Origin: JAEUNJ01 sp052035955
GTDB lineage: Bacteria; Pseudomonadota; Gammaproteobacteria; Burkholderiales; Rhodocyclaceae
Assembly: GCA_052035955.1 (NCBI GenBank)
Contig: JBPOHD010000078.1
Coordinates: 1-59,080 of the forward strand
Length of the DNA stretch: 59,080 nucleotides
Direction of reading: 5' to 3'
Each line of letters begins with the position of its first letter. Positions within the stretch are counted from its first letter, which is position 1. Both the position numbers and the translations under genes were made by a program. This document shows positions 14,690 through 23,853 of the stretch, in pieces. The notes below the pieces were generated by a model. It was not told where the DNA came from. It saw nothing but the letters and a program-made list of their open reading frames with translations, and did not search any database.

Positions 14690-15580
14690 TCAGGTGCCGC
14701 GGCCCCAGAGCCCGCAGTAGCGGCGGGCGATGAAGGGCAGCCCGGCCGCATAGCCCGGCCAGCCCTCGTAGGCCGGCAGGCGGAATTCCTTCTCGGCGGG
14801 CTCCCAGCACTTGCCCTGCCGGGCCAGTTCCTTCATGGTCGTCGAGGCGGCCTGCAGCAGATCGAGCTGGTCCTGCACGTCCTTCTTGCTGCCCAGCCGG
14901 TCCCCGGGCGCCGGATGGCCCGGGATCAGGTGTTCCCAGTCCATCGCCAGCACCTCCTTCATGAAGGCCTCGGCTTCCAGGGGATGGAAATCGATCATGC
15001 CGCGGCCCGGCACCTGGCCGATCGGGATCGTATCCACGACGAACAGGATCTTCTCCCGCGGCAGGCGCATCACCAGGGTCGAGTCCGAGTGGTTGAGGCC
15101 GTGGTAGCTCAACACCAGCTCCGTGCTGCCCAATTGCAGCGTGGTGCCGGCATCGCCCACCACCACGTCGGGCAGCACGGTGTTGGGGTCGGCCAGCTGT
15201 TCGAGCCGCTGCCGGGCGCGGCGATGGGCGACGAAGGTGGCCCCCTCGTCCTTCAGGGCCTTGCCGCCGGCGATGTGGTCGAAGTGGTGGTGGCTGTAGA
15301 CCACGTACTTGATCGGCCTGTCGGTGACCTTGCGGATCTCGTCCAGGTAGTCCTTGCCGCCGTTGGGTTTCCCGTAGGCGATCGGGTCGGTGGCGATCAC
15401 GCCCTGTTCCGTGACCACGAACATGGACTGGTAGTTGCCGTTGCGGAAGACATAGACGTTGTCGGTGCCGGCCACCTTGGTGGTCTGGATCGGGGGCCGG
15501 GCCTGGGGTGCCTGGGCCTGGGTGGCGAGGGGGGCGGCGAGCAGCAGGGCGGCCGCGAGCGGGGCGAGGAATCGTTTCAT
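14690..15580 (-). CDS. Exported metallo-beta-lactamase-fold hydrolase
   Basis: A 296-residue protein with a signal peptide (about residues 1-23). The MBL zinc motif HxHxDH appears as H97-H98-H99-F100-D101-H102, with further ligand candidates in GLNHSDST, VDTIPIG and IPGHPAPG. Such exported proteins are often annotated as quinoprotein-relay or SoxH-like MBL hydrolases, but the substrate cannot be read from the sequence. It is divergent from the winged-helix gene, with about 200 bp between them. Confidence 0.85.
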   Translation of the reverse strand: MKRFLAPLAAALLLAAPLATQAQAPQARPPIQTTKVAGTDNVYVFRNGNYQSMFVVTEQGVIATDPIAYGKPNGGKDYLDEIRKVTDRPIKYVVYSHHHFDHIAGGKALKDEGATFVAHRRARQRLEQLADPNTVLPDVVVGDAGTTLQLGSTELVLSYHGLNHSDSTLVMRLPREKILFVVDTIPIGQVPGRGMIDFHPLEAEAFMKEVLAMDWEHLIPGHPAPGDRLGSKKDVQDQLDLLQAASTTMKELARQGKCWEPAEKEFRLPAYEGWPGYAAGLPFIARRYCGLWGRGT

Positions 15581-15721
15581 GGCGTTCTCCTGTGGATGGG
15601 TCGGGGCACCGGCCCGCCCGCCGCCGGGGCGTCGGGTGCGCGCCCCGGTGATGGCCGCGGGCGGTGCCGGGGCCCATGAGACGCCCCCCCGCCGGGAAAG
15701 AAACGAAGGCCCGACGATGGT

Positions 15722-15749
15722 TTGACTATGAAACCAAAATACTTATACT
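15722..15749 (+). promoter_or_regulatory. Strong sigma-70-like promoter of the winged-helix/TPR gene
   Basis: TTGACT (15722-15727), a 16-bp spacer, then TATACT (15744-15749): five of six matches in each box. A start near 15756 gives a leader of about 30 bases to ATG 15787. Confidence 0.65.
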
Positions 15750-15786
15750 TCAACGAATTACACGGATCGCGAAGGCAGGCATCGGC

Positions 15787-17631
15787 ATGGCGGACGGCTC
15801 TTCCGGCACCCCGGGCGCGGCGGTTCGCCCCTTGCGCATCGGCGACTGGGTCCTCGATGCGGCGCTCAACGAGCTGCGGCGCGACGATGCCGCGATCCGC
15901 CTGGAACCCAAGGCGATCGAGCTGCTTGCCTTCCTCGCCGCCAGGCCGGCCGAGGTGGTCGGCCGCGAGGCCCTGCTGTCCGCCGTCTGGCCCGGCGTCG
16001 TGGTCGGCGACGACAGCCTCACCCAGGCCGTGATCAAGCTGCGCCGCGCCCTCGGCGACGACGCCCAGCATCCGCGTTACATCGAGACCATCCCGAAGCG
16101 CGGCTACCGGCTGATCGCCCCCGTCGGCCTGGCGGGCGGGGTGGGCACGGTGGGCGAGGTGGGAGAGGTCGGCGACCGGGGCCCGCCGGCGCCGGGCCCC
16201 GGTGTCGTGGAGGTCGCCCGGGAGGACCCTGAGCCGACCGCCGGAAGGGAACCCCCTGCCCCTGCCCCGGACGCGTCCACGGCCTCGCCCGCCGGCTCCG
16301 GCCCCGCCGCCCCCCGCGCCGCACCCGGCCGGCAGCGGGCGATCGCCGGCATCCTGTCCGCGCTGGCCCTCCTCGGCCTGGGCGCGGCCTGGCTCCTCCG
16401 GCCTTCCGCCGGCCCCGGACCGGAAAACCCGGGCGTCCGGGAACAGGCGGCGCCGCCGTCCGTCGCCGTCCTGCCCCTGGAGAACCTGAGCGGCGATCCC
16501 CGGCGCGACTACTTCAGCGACGGGGTGACCCAGGACATCATCGCCGCCCTCGGCCGCTTCTCCACCCTGCGCGTGATGTCCCTGAACGCCGTGGCCCCGT
16601 TCAAGGCCGGCCGCGCCACGCCGGCGGCGGTGCGCGCCGCCCTGGGCGCCCGCTACGTGGTCAGCGGCAGCCTGCGGGAGTCGGAAGGGCGCTACCGGGT
16701 CGCCGTGGAGCTGAGCGATGCCGAGCAGGGCCTCATGCTGTGGTCGGACCGTTTCGACGGAACGGGACGGGAAATCTTCGAGATCCAGGACCGCATCGTG
16801 TTCCAGGTGGCCGGCGCCCTGGCCGGCAAGGTGGCCCGGCTGGAACAGGAACGGGCCCTCGCCAAGCCGCCCCGGGACATCGTCGCCTACGACCAGGTGC
16901 TGCATGCCCGGGCCCTGCTGCAGAACGCCGATCGCGCCGCCAACCGGCAGGCGCGGACGCTGCTGGAGCAGGCCGTGCGGCTGGCGCCCAACTACGCCGA
17001 AGCCCACGTGGGGCTCGGCCAGGCGGAACACCAGCGGGCCGTCAATGGCTGGGTCGAGGATCCGGCCGCCTCCCTGCGGCAGGCCCAGGACCACCTCTAC
17101 CGCGCCATCGCCCTCGACGATCCCGGGGCCAAGGCCCGTGCCCACGGCGAACTCAGCATGATCCATTCCGCCCTGGGCCAGTTCGAGCAGGCCCTGGCCG
17201 AGGCCGATGCCGCCCTCGACCTGAACCCCAACGATGCCTACGTCCGCGACCGGCGGGGCATCACCCTCATGTACCTCGGCAGGCTGGACGAGGCCCTCGC
17301 CTCCATGCAGCTGGCCGCCCGCTTCGATCCCTCCGTGCGCGGCCTGGGCAGCGAATTCAGCCTCGCCCTGGCGACCTACTCGGTGCGCCGCTACGAGGAA
17401 GCGCTGCGGATCGCCGACCGGGCCCTGGAGCGTTATCCCGGCGCGCCGGACCTGCATGCGATCCGGGCGGCCACCCTGGCGCGAATGGAGCGGCTGCCGG
17501 AGGCCAGGCTCGCGGCAGCCGAACTGCGCCGGGTGGCGCCCTTCTTCGAGGCCGGCGCCTTCGGCAGCCGCTTCGTGGACCCGGCGCTGCGGGCCCACGC
17601 CCGGGACGGCCTGGCGAAGGCCGGCGCCTGA
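15787..17631 (+). CDS. Membrane-bound winged-helix regulator with TPR domain (CadC/ToxR-like)
   Basis: A 614-residue protein. Residues about 12-100 form an OmpR-type winged helix (LEPKAIELLAFLA, VWPGVVVGDDSLTQAVIKLRRALGD, IETIPKRGYRL), followed by a Pro/Gly-rich linker, one membrane segment (about residues 180-200, AIAGILSALALLGLGAAWLL), a FlgO/TolB-N-like module (SVAVLPLENLSGDPRRDYFSDG) and TPR repeats to the C-terminus. The layout matches one-component CadC/ToxR-like activators that bind DNA from the membrane. ATG 15787 is chosen because the promoter at 15722-15749 excludes the longer start at 15664. Target unknown; the divergent MBL gene is the obvious candidate. Confidence 0.85.
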   Translation: MADGSSGTPGAAVRPLRIGDWVLDAALNELRRDDAAIRLEPKAIELLAFLAARPAEVVGREALLSAVWPGVVVGDDSLTQAVIKLRRALGDDAQHPRYIETIPKRGYRLIAPVGLAGGVGTVGEVGEVGDRGPPAPGPGVVEVAREDPEPTAGREPPAPAPDASTASPAGSGPAAPRAAPGRQRAIAGILSALALLGLGAAWLLRPSAGPGPENPGVREQAAPPSVAVLPLENLSGDPRRDYFSDGVTQDIIAALGRFSTLRVMSLNAVAPFKAGRATPAAVRAALGARYVVSGSLRESEGRYRVAVELSDAEQGLMLWSDRFDGTGREIFEIQDRIVFQVAGALAGKVARLEQERALAKPPRDIVAYDQVLHARALLQNADRAANRQARTLLEQAVRLAPNYAEAHVGLGQAEHQRAVNGWVEDPAASLRQAQDHLYRAIALDDPGAKARAHGELSMIHSALGQFEQALAEADAALDLNPNDAYVRDRRGITLMYLGRLDEALASMQLAARFDPSVRGLGSEFSLALATYSVRRYEEALRIADRALERYPGAPDLHAIRAATLARMERLPEARLAAAELRRVAPFFEAGAFGSRFVDPALRAHARDGLAKAGA

Positions 17632-17647
17632 CGGACCGCCGGCGCCG

Positions 17648-18106
17648 CTACTTCAGCGACGGCCAGGCCGCGTGGGAACGGACGAGGGCCGCCGGATCGT
17701 CCACCCAGGGCCCCGCCTTGCCGAAGACGTAGAGCTTGCCGCCGACGATCTTCCACACCTGGGGGTCGCCCTCGTTCCGCCGGCCGTGCCCCACCGAAGA
17801 GGAGCAGTAGCCCGAGAACTGGGGCGCATAGCGGTCCGGGTCGGCGGCGAAGAGGTCCCGGTTCCGCGCCGAGGCGAAGTAATAGCGCGTCCCGTCGAAA
17901 TCCCGCTGGAATTCCGGCGCCCCCTGCACGGGACGGTTCTCGGTGAAGTAGGCCACCGGGTCGTAGCCCTGCAGGGCGACCCGCGGCACCGACATGCCGC
18001 CCTGGGCGCGGGCGGGAACGCCCATCCACGGAAACGCCAGCACCGCGAGCCAAACCGCGAGCGCAAGCAAGGACATCGGAAACCTGGGTCGGAACACGGC
18101 GGACAC
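17648..18106 (-). CDS. Exported YHS-domain protein
   Basis: A 152-residue protein with an N-terminal hydrophobic export signal and one YHS domain (ALQGYDPVAYFTENRPVQG, RYYFASARNRDLFAADPDRYAPQFSGYC). YHS domains are usually linked to metal, especially copper, handling; the role of this stand-alone form is not established. Start ATG 18106, or the in-frame ATG at 18076 directly before the hydrophobic segment. It converges with the winged-helix gene, 16 bp from its stop. Confidence 0.8.
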   Translation of the reverse strand: MSAVFRPRFPMSLLALAVWLAVLAFPWMGVPARAQGGMSVPRVALQGYDPVAYFTENRPVQGAPEFQRDFDGTRYYFASARNRDLFAADPDRYAPQFSGYCSSSVGHGRRNEGDPQVWKIVGGKLYVFGKAGPWVDDPAALVRSHAAWPSLK

Positions 18107-18462
18107 CTCGTCGGCAATGAGCCCCGAAGGCTAACCAAAGCGCCCGGACCGCGCAACCGGTGGCCTCGGCCGGCAGAAACGGCCCGCCCGCTGCGCCGGC
18201 GCACGCGAGGCTCCCGCTTCGTTCGCCCCGGGCCGACGCCGGCGGGGGATCGGGTCCCCATGCCATCGTCGCTGCCGGGACGTCAGCGCGCGCTTCCATG
18301 CAAACCGGGTCGCCGGAGGCGCCGAATCGGAGCGATAATATTTTCGCCCGCACGTTCTCTGGCTTGCCATTTGCAGAATGGGACGGGACGCGGGGGTCGG
18401 GGCGGGTCTTCGCATCGGACCGTGCCACGCGAAGTGCGATTTCGCCGGGGATGTCCTTCTTC
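18107..18462. other. Divergent control region between YHS gene and MHYT kinase
   Basis: 356 bp without a convincing gene. The only AT-rich patch, around 18335-18350 (GATAATATTTTCG), may contain a -10 box for the kinase. No strong repeat or operator was seen. Confidence 0.3.
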
Positions 18463-21400
18463 ATGAACGGCTTTCAGATACTTCCTCTGGTATTCAATGC
18501 CCCGGACGACAGCCTGCTGTACGTGGGCAGGTACGACCCGGTGCTCGTCGCCCTGTCCATCCTCGCGGCGACCTTTGCCGCATACACGGCCCTCCTCGTC
18601 TCCCGCCGGGTGCTCCTGGCCGCAACCGCCCACGCCCGCCACCTGTGGACGGCGGCCGGCGGCCTGGCCATGGGCGCCGGGATCTGGGCGATGCATTTCG
18701 TCGGCATGCTGGCCTTCAGCCTGCCCTGCACGACGACCTACGATCCCCTCGTCACCCTCCTGTCGATGGTTCCGGGCATCCTGGCCAGCGCCATCGCCAT
18801 TGCCATCATCGGGCGCCCCACCCTGGTTCGTCGCGACATTGCCGTTGGCGGCCTCCTGCTGGGCGTCGGCATCGGGACGATGCACTACATGGGAATGGCC
18901 GCCTACCGGCTCGACGGCCTGATCCGGTACGACGCCGTCCTCTTTTTCGTCTCCATCGTGGTCGCGGTCGTGCTGGCCTGGTTTTCCCTCTGGATCCAGT
19001 TCGGATTGCGCGCCAGCCGGTGGAGCAGCAGTCCGTCCCGGCTCGTCCTGAGCGCAGGCGTGATGGGGCTCGCCGTATCGGGAATGCACTACACGGCCAT
19101 GGCGGCCGCCTACTTCGTTCGCGGCGACTCGACGGCCGCCGTGGTCGCCTCCCTGTCGCCGGGTTTCCTCGCCGGCCTCGTCCTGACCGCCACCGGGACG
19201 ATCATCATCGTCACCCTGTCGGCCACCTACTTCACCCCCACCCTGGGCGCCTCGTTCTGGACCCGGGCCTGGCCGACGGGGGCGTTGATGGTCGCCTGGT
19301 CGGGTGTGGCCTGGGTATCGGCGACTTACTACACGGAAAGCGCCCAGGCGCGCGTCTTCGCCGAGGAGGTCGCCGGTGCGAGCCGACGGCTCGAGGCTCT
19401 CACCGCGACCATAGACGAAGCGCTCCGGGTACTCGAGGGAATACCGGCATTGCTTGCCGAGGATCCGGCCGTCCGCCAGGGCGTGGAGCATGCCGCGGCA
19501 GACGCGACAACGCGCGGGCTTGAAACCGATACCCGCCGGCGGCAATGGACGGAAGACCCCCGCCTTTCCGCCACCAACCGCTTGTTGGCCGCGGCCACCA
19601 GGACCTTGCAGGCCGACGTCGTCTGGGTACTGGATGCCGAGGGCAACTGCATTGCCTCCAGCAATGCGGGAACGCCGAAGAGTTTCGTGGGCATCAACTT
19701 CGCCGACCGCGTTTACTACCGTCAGGCATTCATCGGCCATCCGGGCCGGCAGTATGCCGTCGGCCGGGCCACGTCGATACCCGGCCTGTATTTTTCCGCC
19801 CCCATCCTGACCAGCCGCGGATTCCTCGGTGCCGTCGTGGCGAAGCGGGACATCACCGATTTTGCCCAATGGACGCGGCACGACGATGCGCTGATCGTCG
19901 ATGGCAACGGCGTCATCGTGCTGGCCGGGGAAACGGGGCTCGAGTTCGCCACCGTGCCGAAGGCGGCGGTCTACGAACTGCCGGAAAGGGATCGCCAGCT
20001 GCAATACCGGCGGACGGAATTCCGGCCCATCGACCTGCGTCCCTGGGACGAGGCAAGGTTCCCCGGGCTTTACCGGATGGCGGGGTCCGATGTGCCGTTG
20101 CTGTTCCCCGGCAGGGCCCTGTTCCAGGGCGCGATCACCCTCCACCTGCCCTACCGCGTCCCCGAGATTGCCCGCCTGCAGGACCAGCGGATCGCCATGT
20201 TCCTGCTCATTGCCCTCTCGGGCAACATGCTGGTCCTGGCCGTCAGCGCCCTGGTCCTCTACCTCCTCTCCCTGCATCGCGAGCGGCTGGCGTCGGCGAG
20301 GATGGGCCGGGAACTCGAGGACCTGGTACGCACGCGGACGGTCGAACTGAGCGACGCGCGCGACCAGGCGGAGCGGGCCAATGCCGCGAAGAGCTCCTTC
20401 CTGGCCGGCATGAGCCACGAGTTGCGAACGCCCATCAACGCCATCATGGGCATGGCCGAGCTGGCCCTGCGGCGGGCCACGGATCCGCGCCAGCAGGACC
20501 AGATACGCAAGGTCAAGCAGGCCTCGTCCCACCTGCTCGGGGTCATCAACGACGTCCTCGACCTGTCCAAGATCGAGGCCGGGCGGGTGGCCCTCGAATC
20601 CATCCGCTTCCGGCTCGGCGCCGTGCTGGAGAACCTGGCGAGCCTGATGGCGGAACGGGCGGCCGAAAAGGGCGTCGCCTTCACGGTGGACGTCCCCGCC
20701 GCGCTCCGTGACCGGGAATTCACCGGCGATCCGGGTCGACTGGGGCAGGTGCTGCTCAATCTGGCCGCCAATGCGGTCAAGTTCACCGCCGAAGGCTCGG
20801 TCGCCGTCTCCGCGGACGCGAGCCCGGAAGACGGGCCCCGGATCACGGTTCGATTCCAGGTGCGCGATACCGGGATCGGCATCTCCCGGGACGACCAGGG
20901 GCGTTTGTTTTCCGCTTTCGAACAGCTCGACAACTCGATGACCCGGCGCTACGGCGGCACGGGCCTGGGACTCGCCATCAGCAAGAAGCTCGTGGAGATG
21001 ATGGGCGGCACCATCGGCGTCGACAGCGCGCCGGGGGCCGGCAGCACCTTCTGGTTCACCGTGCGCCTGGAAGCGTCGGAAGCCGTTCCGGAGCCCCGGC
21101 CCCCGGGCCCGTCGTCGAGCGGCGAGGAGCGGCTGCGCGATCGCTATCGGGGAACCCGGGTGCTGCTGGTGGAGGACGAGCCCATCAACCAGGAGGTGTC
21201 CCGAGGTCTGCTCGAGGAGGCCGGGCTCGACGTCGCCCTGGCCGAGGATGGCGCGGAAGCGGTGGCCATGGCCCGCGGCGGCCGCTATGCCCTGATCCTG
21301 ATGGACCTGCAGATGCCGCGCATGAACGGCATCGACGCCGCCAGGGAGATTCGGCGCATTCCCGGACTGGCCGACACCCCGATCCTCGCCATGACCGCCA

Positions 21401-21537
21401 ACGCGTTCGAGGAGGACAAGAAGCGCTGCCTCGATGCGGGAATGAACGACCACATCCCCAAGCCGGTGGACCCGGATCACCTGTTCGAGACGGTGTTGAA
21501 GTGGCTGGACGCCGCCCCGGGGACCGGCCGCGTTTAG
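18463..21537 (+). CDS. MHYT-domain hybrid sensor histidine kinase
   Basis: A 1,024-residue kinase. The N-terminal half is a seven-helix MHYT sensor with all three signature motifs (MHFVGM, MHYMGM, MHYTAM), proposed in the literature to bind copper and sense O2, CO or NO. Next come a periplasmic Cache-like region (DADGNCIASSN-type, NFADRVYYRQAFIG), a last membrane segment, HisKA (GMSHELRTPINAIMG), HATPase (NAVKFTAEG, DTGIGIS, GGTGLGLAI) and a C-terminal receiver (VEDEPINQEV, LILMDLQMPRMNG, PKPVD). There is no output domain. Its HisKA-REC part closely resembles that of the kinase at 29020-31989. Start 18463 or in-frame ATG 18451; neither has a strong ribosome-binding site. Confidence 0.88.
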   Translation: MNGFQILPLVFNAPDDSLLYVGRYDPVLVALSILAATFAAYTALLVSRRVLLAATAHARHLWTAAGGLAMGAGIWAMHFVGMLAFSLPCTTTYDPLVTLLSMVPGILASAIAIAIIGRPTLVRRDIAVGGLLLGVGIGTMHYMGMAAYRLDGLIRYDAVLFFVSIVVAVVLAWFSLWIQFGLRASRWSSSPSRLVLSAGVMGLAVSGMHYTAMAAAYFVRGDSTAAVVASLSPGFLAGLVLTATGTIIIVTLSATYFTPTLGASFWTRAWPTGALMVAWSGVAWVSATYYTESAQARVFAEEVAGASRRLEALTATIDEALRVLEGIPALLAEDPAVRQGVEHAAADATTRGLETDTRRRQWTEDPRLSATNRLLAAATRTLQADVVWVLDAEGNCIASSNAGTPKSFVGINFADRVYYRQAFIGHPGRQYAVGRATSIPGLYFSAPILTSRGFLGAVVAKRDITDFAQWTRHDDALIVDGNGVIVLAGETGLEFATVPKAAVYELPERDRQLQYRRTEFRPIDLRPWDEARFPGLYRMAGSDVPLLFPGRALFQGAITLHLPYRVPEIARLQDQRIAMFLLIALSGNMLVLAVSALVLYLLSLHRERLASARMGRELEDLVRTRTVELSDARDQAERANAAKSSFLAGMSHELRTPINAIMGMAELALRRATDPRQQDQIRKVKQASSHLLGVINDVLDLSKIEAGRVALESIRFRLGAVLENLASLMAERAAEKGVAFTVDVPAALRDREFTGDPGRLGQVLLNLAANAVKFTAEGSVAVSADASPEDGPRITVRFQVRDTGIGISRDDQGRLFSAFEQLDNSMTRRYGGTGLGLAISKKLVEMMGGTIGVDSAPGAGSTFWFTVRLEASEAVPEPRPPGPSSSGEERLRDRYRGTRVLLVEDEPINQEVSRGLLEEAGLDVALAEDGAEAVAMARGGRYALILMDLQMPRMNGIDAAREIRRIPGLADTPILAMTANAFEEDKKRCLDAGMNDHIPKPVDPDHLFETVLKWLDAAPGTGRV

Positions 21538-21808
21538 GGGGCCGGACGCGCGCAGAAGGCGGCGGCCCTGCCCTTCCTCCATGCCGTGCCGCAGATGCTG
21601 GCCGCCGGCTGGGGCGGGATGGGATCCATCGACATCGCAGAGCAGGCCGGGAAGCAGCCAAGCCTGGCACGGCTCCAAGCATGGGGCGCCGATCCCGGCG
21701 TACTGGCGACCCTCTCGGCGCTCCTCCAGGACGGGGGCGGCGGACGCCGCCGGCGGCTGAGGGGCCGGCGCGGGGACCCGACCTGAGGAGGGGGTGGCAG
21801 TCGCCGCC
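21538..21808. other. Intergenic space between convergent kinase and activator genes
   Basis: 271 bp. A 66-codon plus-strand frame (21586-21786) is present but has no recognisable ribosome-binding site or family features, and nothing else stands out. Confidence 0.3.
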
Positions 21809-23575
21809 CTACTTCACCGCAATGCCGTACTTGCGCAGCCGGTAGGCCAGCTTGGGCCTCGTGATGCCGAGCAGGCGGGCGGCCTTCGACAGGTTGCCGT
21901 TGGCATCGGTGATGGCCGCCCGCAGGATGGCCGATTCGGTCTCCTCCAGCCCGGGCATGGTCGTCGGGGTGGGCAGCGACGCGTACTGGTCCGCCCCCAG
22001 GTCGGCGGCCAGGGCGATGCCGCCGCTGCGGTTGAGGGTGAAGGAGGAGGAGTCGATCTCCTCGCCGGTGGTGAAGAGGTGGCAGAGGTCGAGGGCGCCG
22101 CCTTCCTCGGCCAGGATGACGGCCCGCTCGATCATGTTCTCCAGTTCGCGCACGTTGCCCGGCCATTCGTAATTCACCAGGGCGTCCACGGCCCGCTCGC
22201 GGAAGCCGGTGATCGGCTTGTTGTGCTTGGTGACGAAGCGCTGCAGGAACCAGTTCATCATCAGCGGGATGTCGTCGCGCCGCTCGCGCAGCGGCGGCAC
22301 CTTGATGGGAAAGACGTTGAGGCGGAAGAACAGGTCCTCGCGGAAGGTGCCCGCCTTGACCTCCTCCCGCAGGTTGATGTTGGTGGCGGCGATGAGGCGC
22401 ACATCCACCTTGCGCATGCGCGAGTCGCCCACCCGCTCGATCTCGTTCTGCTGGATGGCCCGCAGCAGCTTGCCCTGGGCGGTGAAGCTGAGGGTGCCGA
22501 TCTCGTCCAGGAAGAGGGTGCCGCCGTCGGCCCGCTCGAAGCGCCCGGGGCGGGAGGTGGTGGCGCCGGTGAAGCCGCCCTTCTCGACGCCGAAGAGTTC
22601 CGACTCCATCAGGTGCTCGGGGATGGCGGCGCAGTTGACGGCGATGAACGGTCCGGCGCTGCGGGAGCTCAGCTGGTGCAGGTTGTTGGCGAAGATCTCC
22701 TTGCCGACGCCGCTCTCGCCGAGGAAGAGCACGGTCGCCTCGGTGGGCGCCACCTTCTTCACCATGTGGCAGACGGTATTGAAGCCGCTGGAGATGCCGA
22801 CCATGCCGAAGGCATTGGCCTGGGCGGAGGAGAGCCTGGCCGCCACGCGGGGGGTGACCGGCGCCGTCTTGGCGGTGTTGGTGCTCCACTTGACGAAGTC
22901 GCCGATCTGCAGGAAGCGCAGGTCGTCCTCGGCATCCTCCCATTCCTCGACCGGCTTGCCGACGACGCGGCATTTCTGGTGGCCCATGCTGCAGCACTCG
23001 AACTCCCGCCAGAGGATGGGGCGGCCCATGAAGGCGCTGGTGAAGCCGCAGGCATAGCCGACGAGCATCCAGCAGACGCCCTCGTTGCCGATGCCGTAGG
23101 TGGCGATGTGGGCCTCCGCCTCGGCGCAGTCCACCAGGTAGAAGTCGCCGAAGTATTCGCCGCGCTCGACGTCGATGTGCAGGCCGGCGGCCTCGCAATG
23201 GACGATGCCCTCCAGGGACACCAGTTGCGGCCCGGCCAGGAAGTCGTCGTAGATGCTGCGGTTGGCCCGCACCTTGCGCGTCATCTCGGCGTCGCGGGCG
23301 CCGGCCTGGTAACCGATGCGGGTGATCAGGCCCCGGGCGCGCTCCTTGCCCAGGCTTTCGATGAGCTCCTGGCGCAGGGAACCCAGGTTGCTGATGTGCA
23401 TCAGCATCATGCGCTGGTCGTCCAGCCAGATGCGGCCCTGCTGGGGGGCGAAGCGCAGGCGCTTGGCCAGGTCCTGGATGTCCGGAACCCGGATGCCCGC
23501 GGCGCTCCAGTTCTGGCTGTCGTCGGTCCTGCGCGGCCGGGTCGCGCCCGGCCCTTCCGAGTCATGTCTCTTCAC
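21809..23575 (-). CDS. Sigma-54-dependent aromatic-responsive activator (XylR/DmpR/TbuT family)
   Basis: A 588-residue NtrC-family activator. Residues about 20-230 are the aromatic-sensing XylR_N plus V4R region, with the cysteine cluster FECCSMGHQKCRVVG. The AAA+ domain has GESGVGKE (Walker A), a GGFTGA sigma-54 contact loop (consensus GAFTGA), GGTLFLDEIG (Walker B) and NYEWPGNVREL; a Fis-type helix-turn-helix ends the protein (GNLSKAARLLGITRPKLAYRL). Family members bind phenol or toluene directly and then activate a -24/-12 promoter. It lies just downstream of the monooxygenase operon on the same strand, and that operon has a good -24/-12 box, so it is almost certainly its activator. Start ATG 23575. 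Confidence 0.92.
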   Translation of the reverse strand: MKRHDSEGPGATRPRRTDDSQNWSAAGIRVPDIQDLAKRLRFAPQQGRIWLDDQRMMLMHISNLGSLRQELIESLGKERARGLITRIGYQAGARDAEMTRKVRANRSIYDDFLAGPQLVSLEGIVHCEAAGLHIDVERGEYFGDFYLVDCAEAEAHIATYGIGNEGVCWMLVGYACGFTSAFMGRPILWREFECCSMGHQKCRVVGKPVEEWEDAEDDLRFLQIGDFVKWSTNTAKTAPVTPRVAARLSSAQANAFGMVGISSGFNTVCHMVKKVAPTEATVLFLGESGVGKEIFANNLHQLSSRSAGPFIAVNCAAIPEHLMESELFGVEKGGFTGATTSRPGRFERADGGTLFLDEIGTLSFTAQGKLLRAIQQNEIERVGDSRMRKVDVRLIAATNINLREEVKAGTFREDLFFRLNVFPIKVPPLRERRDDIPLMMNWFLQRFVTKHNKPITGFRERAVDALVNYEWPGNVRELENMIERAVILAEEGGALDLCHLFTTGEEIDSSSFTLNRSGGIALAADLGADQYASLPTPTTMPGLEETESAILRAAITDANGNLSKAARLLGITRPKLAYRLRKYGIAVK

Positions 23576-23664
23576 GATTTCTCCGCCTCCTGGCCTGCCC
23601 GGACCGCCCCGACTGCCGCGGCGCTTCGCCCGTTTCCCCGCCTTGCCTGGATCAGCTTAATACC

Positions 23665-23692
23665 AAAACCCCGCCGCAGAGGCACGGCGGCG
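23665..23692 (-). terminator. Candidate terminator between monooxygenase operon and activator
   Basis: On the minus strand CGCCGC, a 9-base loop and GCGGCG are followed by GGGTTTT. It lies about 160 bp after the tmoF-like stop and inside the upstream region of the activator, so it would separate the two transcripts. Confidence 0.45.
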
Positions 23693-23853
23693 CATCGAAG
23701 ACCAAAAACAGGCGGCGAATCGCGTCGCCTCCCCGTCGGGCGGGCGCCGCGGGGAGCGCGCGCGGGCGCCGATTCCCGCCTGGCCTTGCGCCGCGGGCGC
23801 CGGGTTGCCGCCCGGCGCAATCGGCCCCTTCGCCGTCGCCGCGCGGGCGGCGG

